Positions 42,878 to 53,180 of a stretch of DNA of 64,000 nucleotides are shown here, piece after piece; the stretch's first letter is position 1, and the number at the start of each line of letters is the position of its first letter. The DNA is from Anthoceros angustus. Its lineage: Eukaryota; Streptophyta; Anthocerotopsida; Anthocerotales; Anthocerotaceae. The notes under the pieces are model-generated. The model was not told where the DNA came from. It ran no database searches and was given only the letters and a program-made list of their open reading frames with translations. Both the position numbers and the translations under genes were made by a program. The DNA lies in contig MU008233.1 in the NCBI GenBank assembly GCA_010909165.1, positions 1 to 64,000 of the forward strand. Direction: 5' to 3'.

Positions 42878-44990
42878 CTCATCCTTCCCTCTCTTCAAGA
42901 TAACTACTTTCAGCACCTTGGTGCAACACCTCTAACATCTTTGCCTGTGCTTCCAAGTAGTCATCTCCACAATTTTTCCTCTTTAAAGAATCTCCAAAGC
43001 CATTGTCCAATTTGAGTAAATGGCCTTGAAATGTGGACCTACCATTGGCACATTTTCGTGCCTACAACTTTAACTTGGAGAAGCAACATAGAAGCTGCTG
43101 CATGAGTATCTTTGGAGCAAGGAAGCATCAGCATGCACCATTCCCACTTCTTTCCATATATTTTCCAAGCTCTGGTATGAAGCAACGGCCTTCACTTGTG
43201 GCTTTACGTTGCCAAATGGCAGTGCTGTTGGCAATGATTCGATGTCTTCTGAGTTGTGAAAATACGCCTCCTCGTGCACGCTTTGTTCACAAGGCATATG
43301 TCTGGTCCAACGAATGCGGAGAGACATGGACATGTCCTCTTCTAGCCATAAACTAGCTCGGTGTGGATACTAGTTCCCCTTTGAGGTGTAATATCTTAGC
43401 TTGGTGCTTGCAAAAGAAACCACGAGTGCCTCTGGGACAATTACAAGTCCAATGCACTTACAATGAAGATGGTATAGATCAACTTCGATGCAACTCCTCA
43501 CAAAAGCTGGTCCATCAATTGTGGTTGGTAATGTGACATGAGTCGGAATGGATTGGGAACCCAAGATTGCATTGTCCACGATTGCTGCTTCCCTTGCATT
43601 GTGAATCCATGCTCCTTTGTGAAATGCTTATACTAGTAGATTTTGCTTCTTGTTTCCACGAGTGTGGAGCAACCAATCCAACCATCTTCCTCGCCTAACA
43701 AAATCATGGCTGTGACTTCAAAACCCATGCCAGCTTCGATAGCGAGTTACAATCTTGGCTGCGTGCCTCATAGTTCGATACCCTTTAACCATAAGGAAGC
43801 ACTGCATGCCATTGTTTCTTGAAATACTCAATGAAACTCGGGCCTCTCCAAAATCTACATACACTTGTTGCAGCATTTTGTGGGCCTCATCTTCAATTTG
43901 CCACCGGATAGGTACATAATGTGACCAAGGCGTTGGAAGATTGCAACCCACTTCGATTCGGACCTTCAACAACAAATGTCGTGTGACACTTTCGACATGC
44001 CACAAGCATAACAACAATTGGGCTATCGCCGCCATACATTGTGAATGGCTGCAATTTCTGCAACTGCATCGTCTACCAGAAAGGTACTTGGTTGCCATTC
44101 CTGGCAGTATCTACCAATATGGTCCTTGAAAGCTTGCAACCAAGACTGAATATCTACTGTTGTCCCGCTATCTGTAACAATCCAGACAACAGGCACTCCG
44201 TTATAGTAACTATCAAACACCAAAAGTGTGTACAGGTGAAACTTGTATTTGTTGGTCTCGAACGTGGCGTCCATGGATATGACATTCCCATTCCCAAATG
44301 CAAAATCATGGGAATGGAAATCGGTTTGCAAGCCAATCACTAAGGGGAGGAAACAAAATGATACCAGACAAGGTCCTTGTGAGCCTCTATCCACAAACCA
44401 ACACTAATCTCATCGTTGAGGTGATATTGATAGAACCCCGCAAACAATTGAGAGGCAATTTTGTTAATGTCGTGTGGCTGTAAAAAATCATCGCGACAAG
44501 GTTCATAATCACTAGCTTGTGCTTTCAATTCTACTTGCTCCACATGCTAGGTATATCTCTCTTTGTTACACCAAATAATGACGCCTCGCACGGATGTCCT
44601 CACTTAAAGGGCAGCAAACCTTGAGCGGTCTGCGGTATCTCCGTGGTGGCAGTTGTCCATTGGTCTACATGTTCAAATGAATCATAAAACACAAGCGATT
44701 GTGGCGGATAACAAGGCTTCACATCAAAGTGGTCATGGCAACCATGTTTGATACTCTGACCTCTCAAGATCTTGGCTTTCCGTTTTCCTACTGCTTGAAG
44801 CTTTGTTTTCTTTGCATTATCATCACGAAGATCCTTTCCCAAATGCACACCAAGATTTTTGTGGCACAAATAAGCCCAAACATTAGTTTTACTTGTTGGA
44901 GGCTTGCTTCTTATCCATCTCCTTCCAAAAGTATGTGGGGAACTGCGCATTCTTGCCTTCTCCTAACACCAAGTCCGACACCCTGTTCCA
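42878..44990 (-). pseudogene. MULE transposase with SWIM zinc finger, full-length broken copy
   Basis: Read from 44990 downward, it begins with a basic N-terminal region containing a Cys/His cluster (GCHDHFDVKPCYPP). A helical segment follows (DINKIASQLFAGFYQYHLND, then GLWIEAHKDLVWYH), then the core FGNGNVISMDATFETNKYKF, LLVFDSYYNGVPVVWIV and STFLVDDAVAEIAAI (about 44340-44040). Downstream, TCNCPRGTRGFFCKHQAK (about 43395-43450) is a CxC..CxH SWIM zinc finger. The acidic residues in MDAT and VDDA fit the MULE DDE active site. Several frameshifts interrupt it. A domesticated FAR1-like gene is less likely given the flanking inverted repeats. Confidence 0.8.
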
Positions 44991-46304
44991 TGGAATAATG
45001 GCAAATCTAGAGATAGCGGGCACACAATCCTTAGAAGCAACCTCATATCGTCTTGCTATAACAGTGGGTGAAAACTTCAGATGTTGCGTGTTGAACAAGC
45101 CACCTGGTGGCGCTTGCACCTCCCAACCGTAGGGAAGTTCTTCAATCTAATCTTAGTTGCCGTTGCAAGTCACAATTCAGTGTTCAGAATACGGGCTGCA
45201 CGAAGGTATTGCTTAATCGAGTTTAGTGTGAAGTGAACCCGCAAAAAATGATACTTACTTTCCATTTCAAATGGAAACATGTTTTAGGGTTTGTTTCGCC
45301 CCTGCAATTTATGGGTTCTGTATGACATGCATGCCATGAGCAAGCACACATGGTCATAGCATGAGCTCATGCTCATGACATGAGGCATGACATGAGCCGC
45401 TTGACGCCGAAGACCGGCAGGCTGTGCCAGTGGCAATGGAGACGAGAGAGACTGAGTGGTGGGCCCCACTAGATCAAGGCAACCTCGCATTAAACCCCTA
45501 ATGAACTATAGTGACCGGGCGTGGATAGCCAGACTCAAATTCTAGTGTGTATTCTATCAATAAAAAGCAACACCTCCGGGGAGGTGGCTGCCATCAGCAG
45601 GCGGGTGGCCGGGCCAATGGAATGCGGTCACCGCGCGAGTCGTGTACTGTGTCGCAAAGTTCAGACCGTTGAGAATCGTGCAAATCTCTTTATGGTTTGA
45701 GTGCAAATCTCTTTATGGTTTGAGTGCAAGTCTCTTTATGAAGTGAATTGGCGAGGTCCAAGACCGATCGGAAATGAGCAATTGTAGCTTCCTTACTGGC
45801 TACGTAGAGAGGGGCGTTACTTAAACAATATTTTTTTGCGTTTCCAGATTCCCTAAGAATTTTGTAGGAGTTTATAATGAAGTAGAGCCGCGGCCGGGCC
45901 GGGTGGCATAGAGACCACATGGCATGGAGGTGTTGGAGCCTACTCTGCATGAAGAAGAGGCGGGAGAGCCTGGAGTCTCTCCAAAGGGAAGAGATGCGTG
46001 TCATCTGCCGCCGGGGTAAGTAGTTAGGCCGGGTAAAGCAGGGTAACCGCTGGTGCTGGTGAGGAGAGCCTTGAGTCTCTTAGAGGGGAGAGATGCGTCT
46101 GAGACGACTCTCCAAATGGCTTTAGAGAATGACCGCTGGAGAAGGCCATGGCAGCGCCCTCGTGCGTGAATGGGGGTTGCTTGTGGGGGCTAGCCGTAAA
46201 ATCGTGTGTGCGGGGCCCCACTGACTGCGAGAGGGGCATGACCATGTAGTGCATACCCTCTCAATCTATGAATATGTATATACCTCCAGACACAAGAACC
46301 CGTC

Positions 46305-46530
46305 ACGGACCCAACAAGGCAACCCGGTGACGCCAAACCCAACAAGGACCCAACAAGGGCTGGCAACCTGTGTGACGCCAAACCCAACAAGGGACCCAAC
46401 AAGGGCCAGGGCAACCCGGGTGACGCCAAACCCAACAAGGGACCCAACAAGGGCAACCCGGGTGACGCCAAACCCAACAACGGACCCAACAAGGGCAACC
46501 CGGGTGACGCCAAACCCAACAAGGGTTACC
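46305..46530. repeat. GC-rich minisatellite, about 5 units of 45-60 bp
   Basis: Units are built from GACGCCAAACCCAACAAGGG, ACCCAACAAGGGC and AACCCGGGT, which recur five times with small length changes. All three minus-strand frames stay open across it (Leu/Gly/Pro or Trp/Cys-rich), which is a repeat effect and not coding. Confidence 0.9.
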
Positions 46531-46748
46531 GCGTCCAGACATAGGGTGTAAAAGTGTAAAACATGTGATGTAAAAGTGTAAAACATGTGTTTAACAGTCC
46601 GACACACAAAATGCGAACTAGACGGATTGAGACTGAAACTTCTTTGATGTAGGGGGCTGATCCGACCACCGAACCAAAGCATTTGCGATGTCTTCAGTAA
46701 GATAAGCCTAATAATATACAAACCAAAAGACAAAAATGCCCCGCTCGC

Positions 46749-46901
46749 AGGACCCCGGTGGCCGATGAATTGCTGGACCGTATAGACGATCTCTACGTCA
46801 TGGATGTTAATGGCAATGTGAGAGACATGACCATGAAGTACACCACCCCCGCACTTGGCCACCTGATTTCTACGGCTAAGCGCTTGTGGGGGTTGGACTA
46901 A
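46749..46901 (+). CDS. Possible short terminal exon, unknown protein
   Basis: After a CTCGCAG that could be a splice acceptor, the frame reads RTPVADELLDRIDDLYVMDV, then NVRDMTMKYTTPALGHLIST and AKRLWGLD before TAA at 46899-46901. The composition is protein-like and unlike the nearby repeats. No upstream exon was identified and I do not know the family. It could be a transposon remnant. Confidence 0.3.
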   Translation, partial: RTPVADELLDRIDDLYVMDVNGNVRDMTMKYTTPALGHLISTAKRLWGLD

Positions 46902-47383
46902 GGCTTACTTTGCAAGTGCATGGAGGCATGGAGGCATGGAGCGGGGTTGTAGACTAGATCGGGCTTGCGGGGGCACGGGCCAAGCTGATGTTCCAAGTCA
47001 TACGCACACGCACACGCACACGCTGGACTTGGATGCTTACTTTTGGTGACCCTGGGGAAACATGGACTTGGAGCGAGTATTTTTTGCTCCGGAAATGTAG
47101 GTGAGCATGGCAGAGGGCTCGTTCGTGTACGGGATGCTGTCATGTTTAGGTACCTGCTCATGTTTGCTCAAGCATCATCTCTCCTTCTCCCAAACCCGGT
47201 CCTCTTCGCCATGACACCCTCCCGTGCTTCAGAAATTCGTGGAGGCCGGAGGCCAGAGGGAACATCCTCCACCCCAAACACAGTAATTTGTCATGCTGAG
47301 AGCAAGGCCATCCCAACATGCAGAAAAGGGGTTGGGCCTTCCGGGGTTTAACATGCATTGCTTATGGCGGGCTTGCACGCTAT

Positions 47384-47528
47384 GTGGTGTGTGGAACAAT
47401 GTCATCCACAGCGCCACAGGGAAAGAGGGACGTGGGCACCATTCAGGGTCCCCGCGAACCGAAGATCGAAAACTCCTCCATCCAGTCCCCGCTGGCTGCC
47501 GCCTCCCATCATTTTGAAGGGAATGACA
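47384..47528 (+). repeat. 145-bp direct repeat X, left copy, flanking the gypsy element
   Basis: Starts GTGGTGTGTGGAACAATGTC and ends GAAGGGAATGACA, one base before the left LTR. One plus frame reads MSSTAPQGKRDVGTIQGP and looks coding. The right copy (52876-53019) starts two bases after the right LTR. Confidence 0.85.
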
Positions 47529-47529
47529 A

Positions 47530-48057
47530 AAGTAACACCCTCAACGGGTGGGAATACCACGCAGCTTAGAAGTAAAATCAAAGTAATAAATCAACACTGA
47601 CACGACTAGGCCTCCAAGTAGCCGCCCTCCTCTTCTAGGAGGACTCAGACAAGACTCTCTTGCCGCTCTTATTCTTAGATCACGAGTCAACAAGAACATA
47701 CAGATGGGAGGGCTAGAGAGAACTCCCCATCTTTGCCTAAGCTAGGAGCTTAGCTCTCTCACTTGACCTCCTCCCAAAGCTCCTTCACAAGACTCTTCCG
47801 TGCTTAGCAAGCAACAAGTGCTCTCAAGGCGCAACCCAAGCAACAAGTGCTCTCAAGGTTGAACAATGCCTTTAGCCCAGGCAGGTCTCCTTTATACTCA
47901 AGCCCTAGCTACAATCTTAGTAACTACTTACTTAAGCTTTAAGCTATTATTTACTACCATACACTTCCTAGGGCTGCATGCTTAACATGCTCTTAGTCGC
48001 TCTTCTAAACATGCCTGCATGGAGCTTTCTTACCAAAGCACTCAAATTTTGTTACTT
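47530..48057 (-). repeat. 3' LTR of the gypsy element (528 bp)
   Basis: Nearly the same as 52342-52873 over its whole length, including AACAAGTGCTCTCAAGG twice and ACTTAAGCTTTAAGCTATTA. Differences are mostly 1-6 nt gaps. It lies downstream of integrase on the minus strand, so it is the 3' LTR. Confidence 0.92.
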
Positions 48058-48070
48058 CCTCCCCACTAGG
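48058..48070 (-). other. Polypurine tract of the gypsy element
   Basis: The minus strand reads CCTAGTGGGGAGG directly before the 3' LTR. Position and purine content fit the plus-strand DNA primer. Confidence 0.65.
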
Positions 48071-48669
48071 AAGAATCACTCGGTGATAACCAGTAACGAG
48101 CAATCATCCAGAGCCTTTGGATATCCTCTAATGTTACCCAACCGGTATTGAGATCCCATAACTTTACCATGTATTGTGGTAGAGTTCCACGCCTCGTAGC
48201 CACGCTACTGCAAGGAATTCTTCAATCTCCATTGATCTCGCACGAGGATCTATTTCTTCTGTCCATGTCCTCTTTCTCCTTGCACAAATGGCTTCAACAT
48301 TGATACATGAAACACATTGTGTGCAAAAATCCAACAAAAGTCCAACTTATAAGCGACTTCTCCAATGCGCTCAGGACAACATAAGGACCTCCATACTTTG
48401 GCCTCAACTTTAGAGACAAACCTTGGGGCGTGTGAAATGCTTCAATTTCACCCAAACCTTATCCCCAACATTGAAGACAGCTTTCTCCTGTGCTTATCGG
48501 CATATCTCTTAGGCGTTTGAGCCTTGGCTAATATCTTTTGGCAATCTCATGCCTAGCCTTCAAGCTCAACAAATTGGCGTGGATCTCGTGGTAGTATCGA
48601 AAACTTCAGATTTAGCATGGATACTACATCCGTGAGTTCCACTCATCTCAAAGGGACTATATCCCAAGG

Positions 48670-49145
48670 AGCTATGCGTGTTATTGTAACAAAACTCCAT
48701 CATCAAGATGATCAAATCTCTCGATCAATCGCACATAGTGCCTCAAGTATTCTTCTTGGATTCGGTTGACTCGCTCTGTTAGCCCATCGATTCTGGATGG
48801 TATGCGACTCATGCATAAGCGCACATTCAAACTTCTCATCAAGTGCTGAAAATTCTCCGTGAATCTTGGATCTCTATCACTCACAATCGCGGGCAAGCCA
48901 TGATACTTGTACACATACTTCTTGAACAAGTTGGCCTCGGCTCACCGCTTCTTGGTGGGGATGAAGTGCGCTTGTGGTGAACCTATCCACCATCACATGA
49001 TAGTGTATAACCATTCTTTGAGGCAAAGGCATGATGAAGTCCATAGAAATACTTTTCCATGGCCCTCTTGGAATAGGTGAACAAACCTCTTGGTTTAGCC
49101 TTTGTTCTACCTTATCCTGGCGACAAACAGCATGCCTTGACATAG
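48670..49145 (-). pseudogene. Gypsy integrase
   Basis: From 49143 down: CRQDKVEQRLNQ (zinc-finger end), then PRGPWKSISMDFIMPLP with the first catalytic Asp, VMVDRFT, then YKYHGLPAIVSDRDPRFTEN with the second Asp. RLCMSRIPSRIDGLTERVNR carries the third acidic position. A frame break near 48950 separates the halves. Further degraded C-terminal sequence extends to about 48100. Confidence 0.85.
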
Positions 49146-49546
49146 TCTAATGTATCTTGATACATTCCTCGCCAAGAAACGACTTCTTCAACTTCTCATA
49201 AGTTGAATCACCTCCACGTGACCAGACTTGGCACATCATGACATTCAAGTAACTTCTTCTTCAAGCCCTGAGTTAGGAATCACAACTCTCTGTTGTATAT
49301 CAACAAACCATCTACGAGTTTGAACTTGCTTCCTTTCTCGCCACCCCATTCATCCATCGCACTCGGATCAGATAAGCTTCCTTAATCTCTTTGTGAGTAT
49401 CCACAGCTCAATCACACTTGCCATTGCCTTTCCTTGACTCTTTGCGACTCAACGATCCGCAACCTTATTCTCCTTTCCGGGTTTGTATTTGAGTCACATC
49501 ATACATAGCTAGGAATCACGCCATCTAGCTTGCCTCGCATTCAACT

Positions 49547-49800
49547 TCAATGGTTGGAGAAGTATGTTGTCGATATTATCGATCTGACAAAAGACCTACC
49601 CAAGAGATAGTGCCTCCAAGCCTTTTGCGGTGGATGAGTCATTTCCTTCTCATAGGTGGGATACTTCATCTCATAAGGATGCAACTTCCTTGACTCAAAA
49701 GCTAACGGCTTTTGGTCCATCAAAACTCCACCTATAGCCATGTCCGAGGCATCACAATACACTTCTACATCTTTCTTGGGGTCATACATTCCCAACAGGA
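49547..49800 (-). pseudogene. Gypsy RNase H domain
   Basis: The frame reads VEVYCDASDMAIGGVLMDQ, then KPLAFESRKLHPYEMKYPTY and KAWRHYLLGRSFV. These are the hallmarks of the RT-associated RNase H of plant gypsy elements, including its first catalytic Asp. The Glu-Lys-Glu-Met motif is kept and the following AIV segment is damaged. Confidence 0.85.
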
Positions 49801-50059
49801 GTAGTACTCAACTTCTCTTTCAAGTATTCAAAGAGCTTGACAATCAGATCCCACTTCCAAGCTTTTGATGTCTTCAAGAGGTCGTTATGGGGCTGCTATC
49901 TTAGCAAACATATGTACAAACCTCCTACACGAAGCCAAACCCATAAAGCTCGTACCTCATGAATGTTGAGGGCCAATCTTGAATGGCTTTAACTTTATCG
50001 GATCCATCCCGATGCCCTCGGCAGAGACAATAAAACCTAAGAATGGAATCTACTGTCTT

Positions 50060-50717
50060 GGCAAATCACACTTCTTGATTGCCAAGAACAAAGAATTCTC
50101 TCTTAGCTTTTGTAACACTTCTCTTAAGTGTTGACATGTTCCTCAAGGTATGGCTAAAGATCAAAATGTCATCCGGATAGATTACAACACACTTGTCCAC
50201 GGATCTATGAATATAGTATTCATAAGTGTCGAAATGGCAGTGCATTAGTAAGTCCAAATGGCATGACCAGAATTCAAAAGCCCCATACACGGTCCTACAA
50301 GCTTTTGTACTCATGCCCTCGCAATCCGATCGATAGTACCGCCATCGGATCCACGGTGAAATACTTGGCACCCTTCAACTGTCGAACATATCATCCATTC
50401 TAGGCAAAGGATATGCATTCTTGATTGTAATCGAGACGTAATCCGGACACAATCGAGTCCTCCATTCTTTTGCGTGAACAATACGCACCAAAAGGAGACT
50501 TAGAAACTCGACATATCCCTTTGCCAGTTGGATAGTTGTCGCTTGAGTTCTTGCAACTCATCCGTGACAATCTATACGGTGCTCTTGAAGGAGGCGTACT
50601 CCACGGCTTCAATTCAATCTCATGATCTACTACTGCGAGACGGCAATGGTGGCAACTCATCGGCATCAAATCCTTGAACTCATCCAAGATAGCTTGTACT
50701 TTTGGGATGTCTTTCAC
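50060..50717 (-). pseudogene. Gypsy reverse transcriptase
   Basis: The N-terminal frame (50717-50400) has VVDHEIELKPWSTPPSRAPY, the substrate-entry segment of gypsy RT. The second frame (50371-50066) has DKCVVIYPDDILIFSHTL, the catalytic loop with Pro for the usual Leu (YPDD for YLDD). Frameshifts lie near 50385 and within the fingers region. Confidence 0.85.
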
Positions 50718-51099
50718 CTCTGGAATCTTCTTCTAGACCATCCTCTAGTCCTTGGAGTACAACTAAGTATAGCTCCTTCTTTTCCGAGATCCTTCTTAAG
50801 CTCTCTTTTGAAATCAATGTCTTGATGGAGTCTCAAGCTCGCTAACACTAGCACAACTCACCTTGTGCTTCTTGGATATCTCAATAGTGCGAGACTTAAC
50901 ATCCATATACACTTCATTGGATCTCATCCACGGGCCTAAGATGATATCATGGTCATCCATCTCGAGTGAAACTCATTTCCTTGCCATGCTTGACTTGCAG
51001 CTTTACTCCATGCAATTCACCCGAATTGCGAGTCCCTTTAGCTTGCTTGATTCCATATGGCGTGGAAGTTTCATCCATTCAAGACCAAGCTCTCTTGCC

Positions 51100-51400
51100 T
51101 TACTAGGAGTTATAAAATTGTGGGTGCAGAATCCAACAACAACTCTACATCTAAGCCATTCATCTTCCCACATATATACATGAGGTCTCCACCTTTCCTC
51201 ATTATAGTGTCATCCTTGACACTAGATGACTCACCACATGTCTTCACAACATGTGGCCTGCCACCGGGCTCCTCGGGAAGTTCTTGAATCCGGCTCTTGG
51301 AGCAGTGGATTGGCAGCAACCAAATTCAAGTTGGGAGCTCCAACATGTGGACAATTCCTAGCAAAGTGTCCTGTTCTCCAATCGCACACACCGAGCTAGA
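51100..51400 (-). pseudogene. Gypsy gag zinc knuckle and protease
   Basis: Minus 51395-51340 reads VCDWRTGHFARNCPHVG, a CCHC-like knuckle in which the second Cys is lost in the sequence. Minus 51175-51110 reads MNGLDVELLLDSAPTIL, a protease active site D-S-G-A with the Gly missing. Both losses can be explained by single-codon gaps. Confidence 0.75.
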
Positions 51401-51461
51401 ATCGTGCCGTTCCACGACCCTATCTCCTCTAGCTCGGCCTCGCCGAGTCTCATTGGTTCCA

Positions 51462-51939
51462 CTATTCACGGTGGTAGCTCGTCCTCGCCTCTAGATCTAC
51501 CACGAGACCTAGGATATCTTCCTCTTGATACCGGTGCCTCTTGAATAAACATATCCGGTATAGCATCTGCCGCCATGGCCTCTTGCGTGTTTGAGGATTA
51601 GTCAAAGCTATCCTATTTTGAGCCCATCTCTTAAGGCCAGTGATAAACTTGTGGAGTTTGTCCTTTATGCATCTCTGGACATTGCAAGACAATAGAGCTA
51701 AACTCACTCACATACTCCCGCAAAGTTCCAATATGCTCGACATTGTCGAGCATCCTTCGCGCCAAACTCGCTGCATTAGCGGGTTGGAAACGGAGTTGCA
51801 GTGCTTGCTTGCAGCCTGCCCATGTGAGGATTGTGGCTCTGCAATTGCCTTGCCTTACGTTCTCAACATAAGTCCTCCACCAAGTAAGAGCATAATCCTC
51901 TAAGATATTCGTGACGTGCTTGTACTCATCTTGCGGCAC
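51462..51939 (-). pseudogene. Gypsy gag
   Basis: The frame 51939-51631 reads DEYKHVTNILEDYALTWWRT, then WAGCKQALQLRFQPANAASL and LREYVSEFSSIVLQCPEM. This is the retrotransposon gag core. The following frame, 51707-51462, carries FITGLKRWAQNRIALTNPQT, its C-terminal continuation. Confidence 0.85.
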
Positions 51940-52341
51940 TCATGATTCGAGGTACGCCCAAAGAGAAAAACCAAGAACTGATTTTCTACGTCACGCCGCC
52001 TTTATAAGTCTTTGGGGCTGTATGCTCACCTCAACTTCTTAGACTTTTGGCGGATCGCTCTCGTGCTCAGCTCCACTTCTTCCGGCTCTTCTTCAACGAG
52101 CCACTTTAATCTCCGATCCATGGCATCAAGTCTCCTCATGATCTTTTGAGCTGGTCCTCTATGGTGGTGCCGGTCCTCTGCTCAAGTTCCTTCCTCCGTT
52201 CTCACAACTCGGACTCGTGGCTCTTCCACGGGCTTTAAGCGGGCCTTATCTTCCGGCGATCCTTTCCACTCTACTTGGCTCGCAGGATCCGCCATCTCCA
52301 CTAGCGTACTAGTCAAAGATGCTTCAACCTATGCTCGACAC

Positions 52342-52873
52342 AAGTAACACCCTCAACGGGTGGGGAAAACCACGCAGTTAGAAGCAAACTAGTAATAAAT
52401 CAACACGGACACAAGACTAGGCCTCCAAGTAGCCCGCCTCTTCTAGGAGGACTCTGACAAGACTCTTGCCACCGCTTTTATTCTTAGATCACGAGTCAAC
52501 AAGAACATATGGAGGGCTAGAGAGAACTCCCCATCTTTGCCTAAGCTAGGAGCTTAGCTCTCTCTTCACTTGACCTCCTCCCAAAGCTCCTTCACAAGAC
52601 TCCCTTGGTGCTTCGCCCAAGCAACAAGTGCTCTCAAGGCAACCCAAGCAACAAGTGCTCTCAAGGTTGAACCCGAATCATCTTTAGCCTGGCAGGTCTC
52701 CTTTATACTCAAGCCCTAGCTACAATCTTAGTAACTACTTACTTAAGCTTTAAGCTATTATTTACTACCACACTTCCTAGGGCTGCATGCTTAACATGCT
52801 CTTAGTAAGTCGCTTCTTCTAAACATGCCTCTGCATGGAGCTTTCTGCAAAGCACCTCAAGCCTTTGTTACTT
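52342..52873 (-). repeat. 5' LTR of the gypsy element (532 bp)
   Basis: Pairs with 47530-48057. It lies upstream of gag on the minus strand. Its internal edge on the minus strand continues TGTCGAGCATAGG, and I could not match this confidently to a primer tRNA. Confidence 0.92.
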
Positions 52874-52875
52874 CT

Positions 52876-53019
52876 GTGGTGTGTGGAACAATGTCATCCA
52901 CAGCGCCACAGGGAAAGAGGGACGTGGGGCACCCTTGAGGTCCCGCCAACCGAAAGACTGGAAACTCCTCCATCCGCCTCCCGCGGTCGCCCCTCCCATC
53001 ATTTTGAAGGGAATGACAC
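52876..53019 (+). repeat. 144-bp direct repeat X, right copy, flanking the gypsy element
   Basis: Same start and end as the left copy, with several small indels between. Far too long for an integrase target duplication, so it must come from a tandem duplication, or from insertion between two pre-existing copies. Confidence 0.85.
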
Positions 53020-53180
53020 ATTCAGAAGTTATGGTGTTGGCAGAAAAATTAAAAAAAACATACCTTCAAGAAAATAAAATAAATATTTGAGCAGAAATTC
53101 GCAGGAAAACCCTCATCATTCTGGGGTTAAGCAGGCACTTCCACCCACCAATGAGCACTTGGCCTACTTCTTTATTTTTC
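53020..53180. other. AT-rich gap between gypsy element and PPR copy E
   Basis: Homopolymer-rich DNA (AAAAATTAAAAAAAACATA) with no coding similarity. It replaces the 3' flank seen downstream of the other PPR copies, so the family similarity ends at the stop codon of copy E. Confidence 0.5.

Larger units (their letters stand above)
40696..45499. mobile_element. MULE-type DNA transposon with terminal inverted repeats
   Basis: The left end (GGGGTTTAATGC, then GGTTGCCTTGATGTGGTGGG at about 40696-40735) is the inverted complement of the right end (CCCACTAGATCAAGGCAACC, then GCATTAAACCCC at about 45462-45499). Between them the minus strand encodes a MULE transposase core and a SWIM zinc finger. I could not settle a target-site duplication. 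A direct repeat (GGCGTGGATAGCCAGACTC through TTCTATCAATAAAA) stands just outside both ends. The transposase 3' half is tandemly duplicated, so this copy is probably inactive. Confidence 0.75.
45500..47383. other. Minisatellite-rich spacer
   Basis: It contains a 23-bp repeat (GTGCAAATCTCTTTATGGTT units at 45678, 45701 and 45724) and two related GAGAGCC(T)..GAGTCTCT blocks (about 45970 and 46068). It also has a minisatellite at 46305-46530 and a duplicated TGTAAAAGTGTAAAACATGT at 46546-46585. Apart from a possible short exon at 46749, no gene was recognised. Confidence 0.6.
47530..52873 (-). mobile_element. Ty3/gypsy LTR retrotransposon, minus orientation, 5.3 kb
   Basis: Two LTRs (47530-48057 and 52342-52873) enclose, in minus-strand order, gag, zinc knuckle, protease, reverse transcriptase, RNase H and integrase. 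That order (integrase last) defines gypsy. All domains are present but every frame is interrupted by short indels. The LTR termini form a perfect 8-bp inverted repeat, AAGTAACA..TGTTACTT, not the common TG..CA. A purine tract adjoins the 3' LTR. Confidence 0.93.

Noticed and set aside
46190-46551. Leu/Gly/Pro-rich and Trp/Cys-rich minus-strand proteins
   Set aside because: All frames are open because the minisatellite unit lacks stops. This is a repeat artefact.
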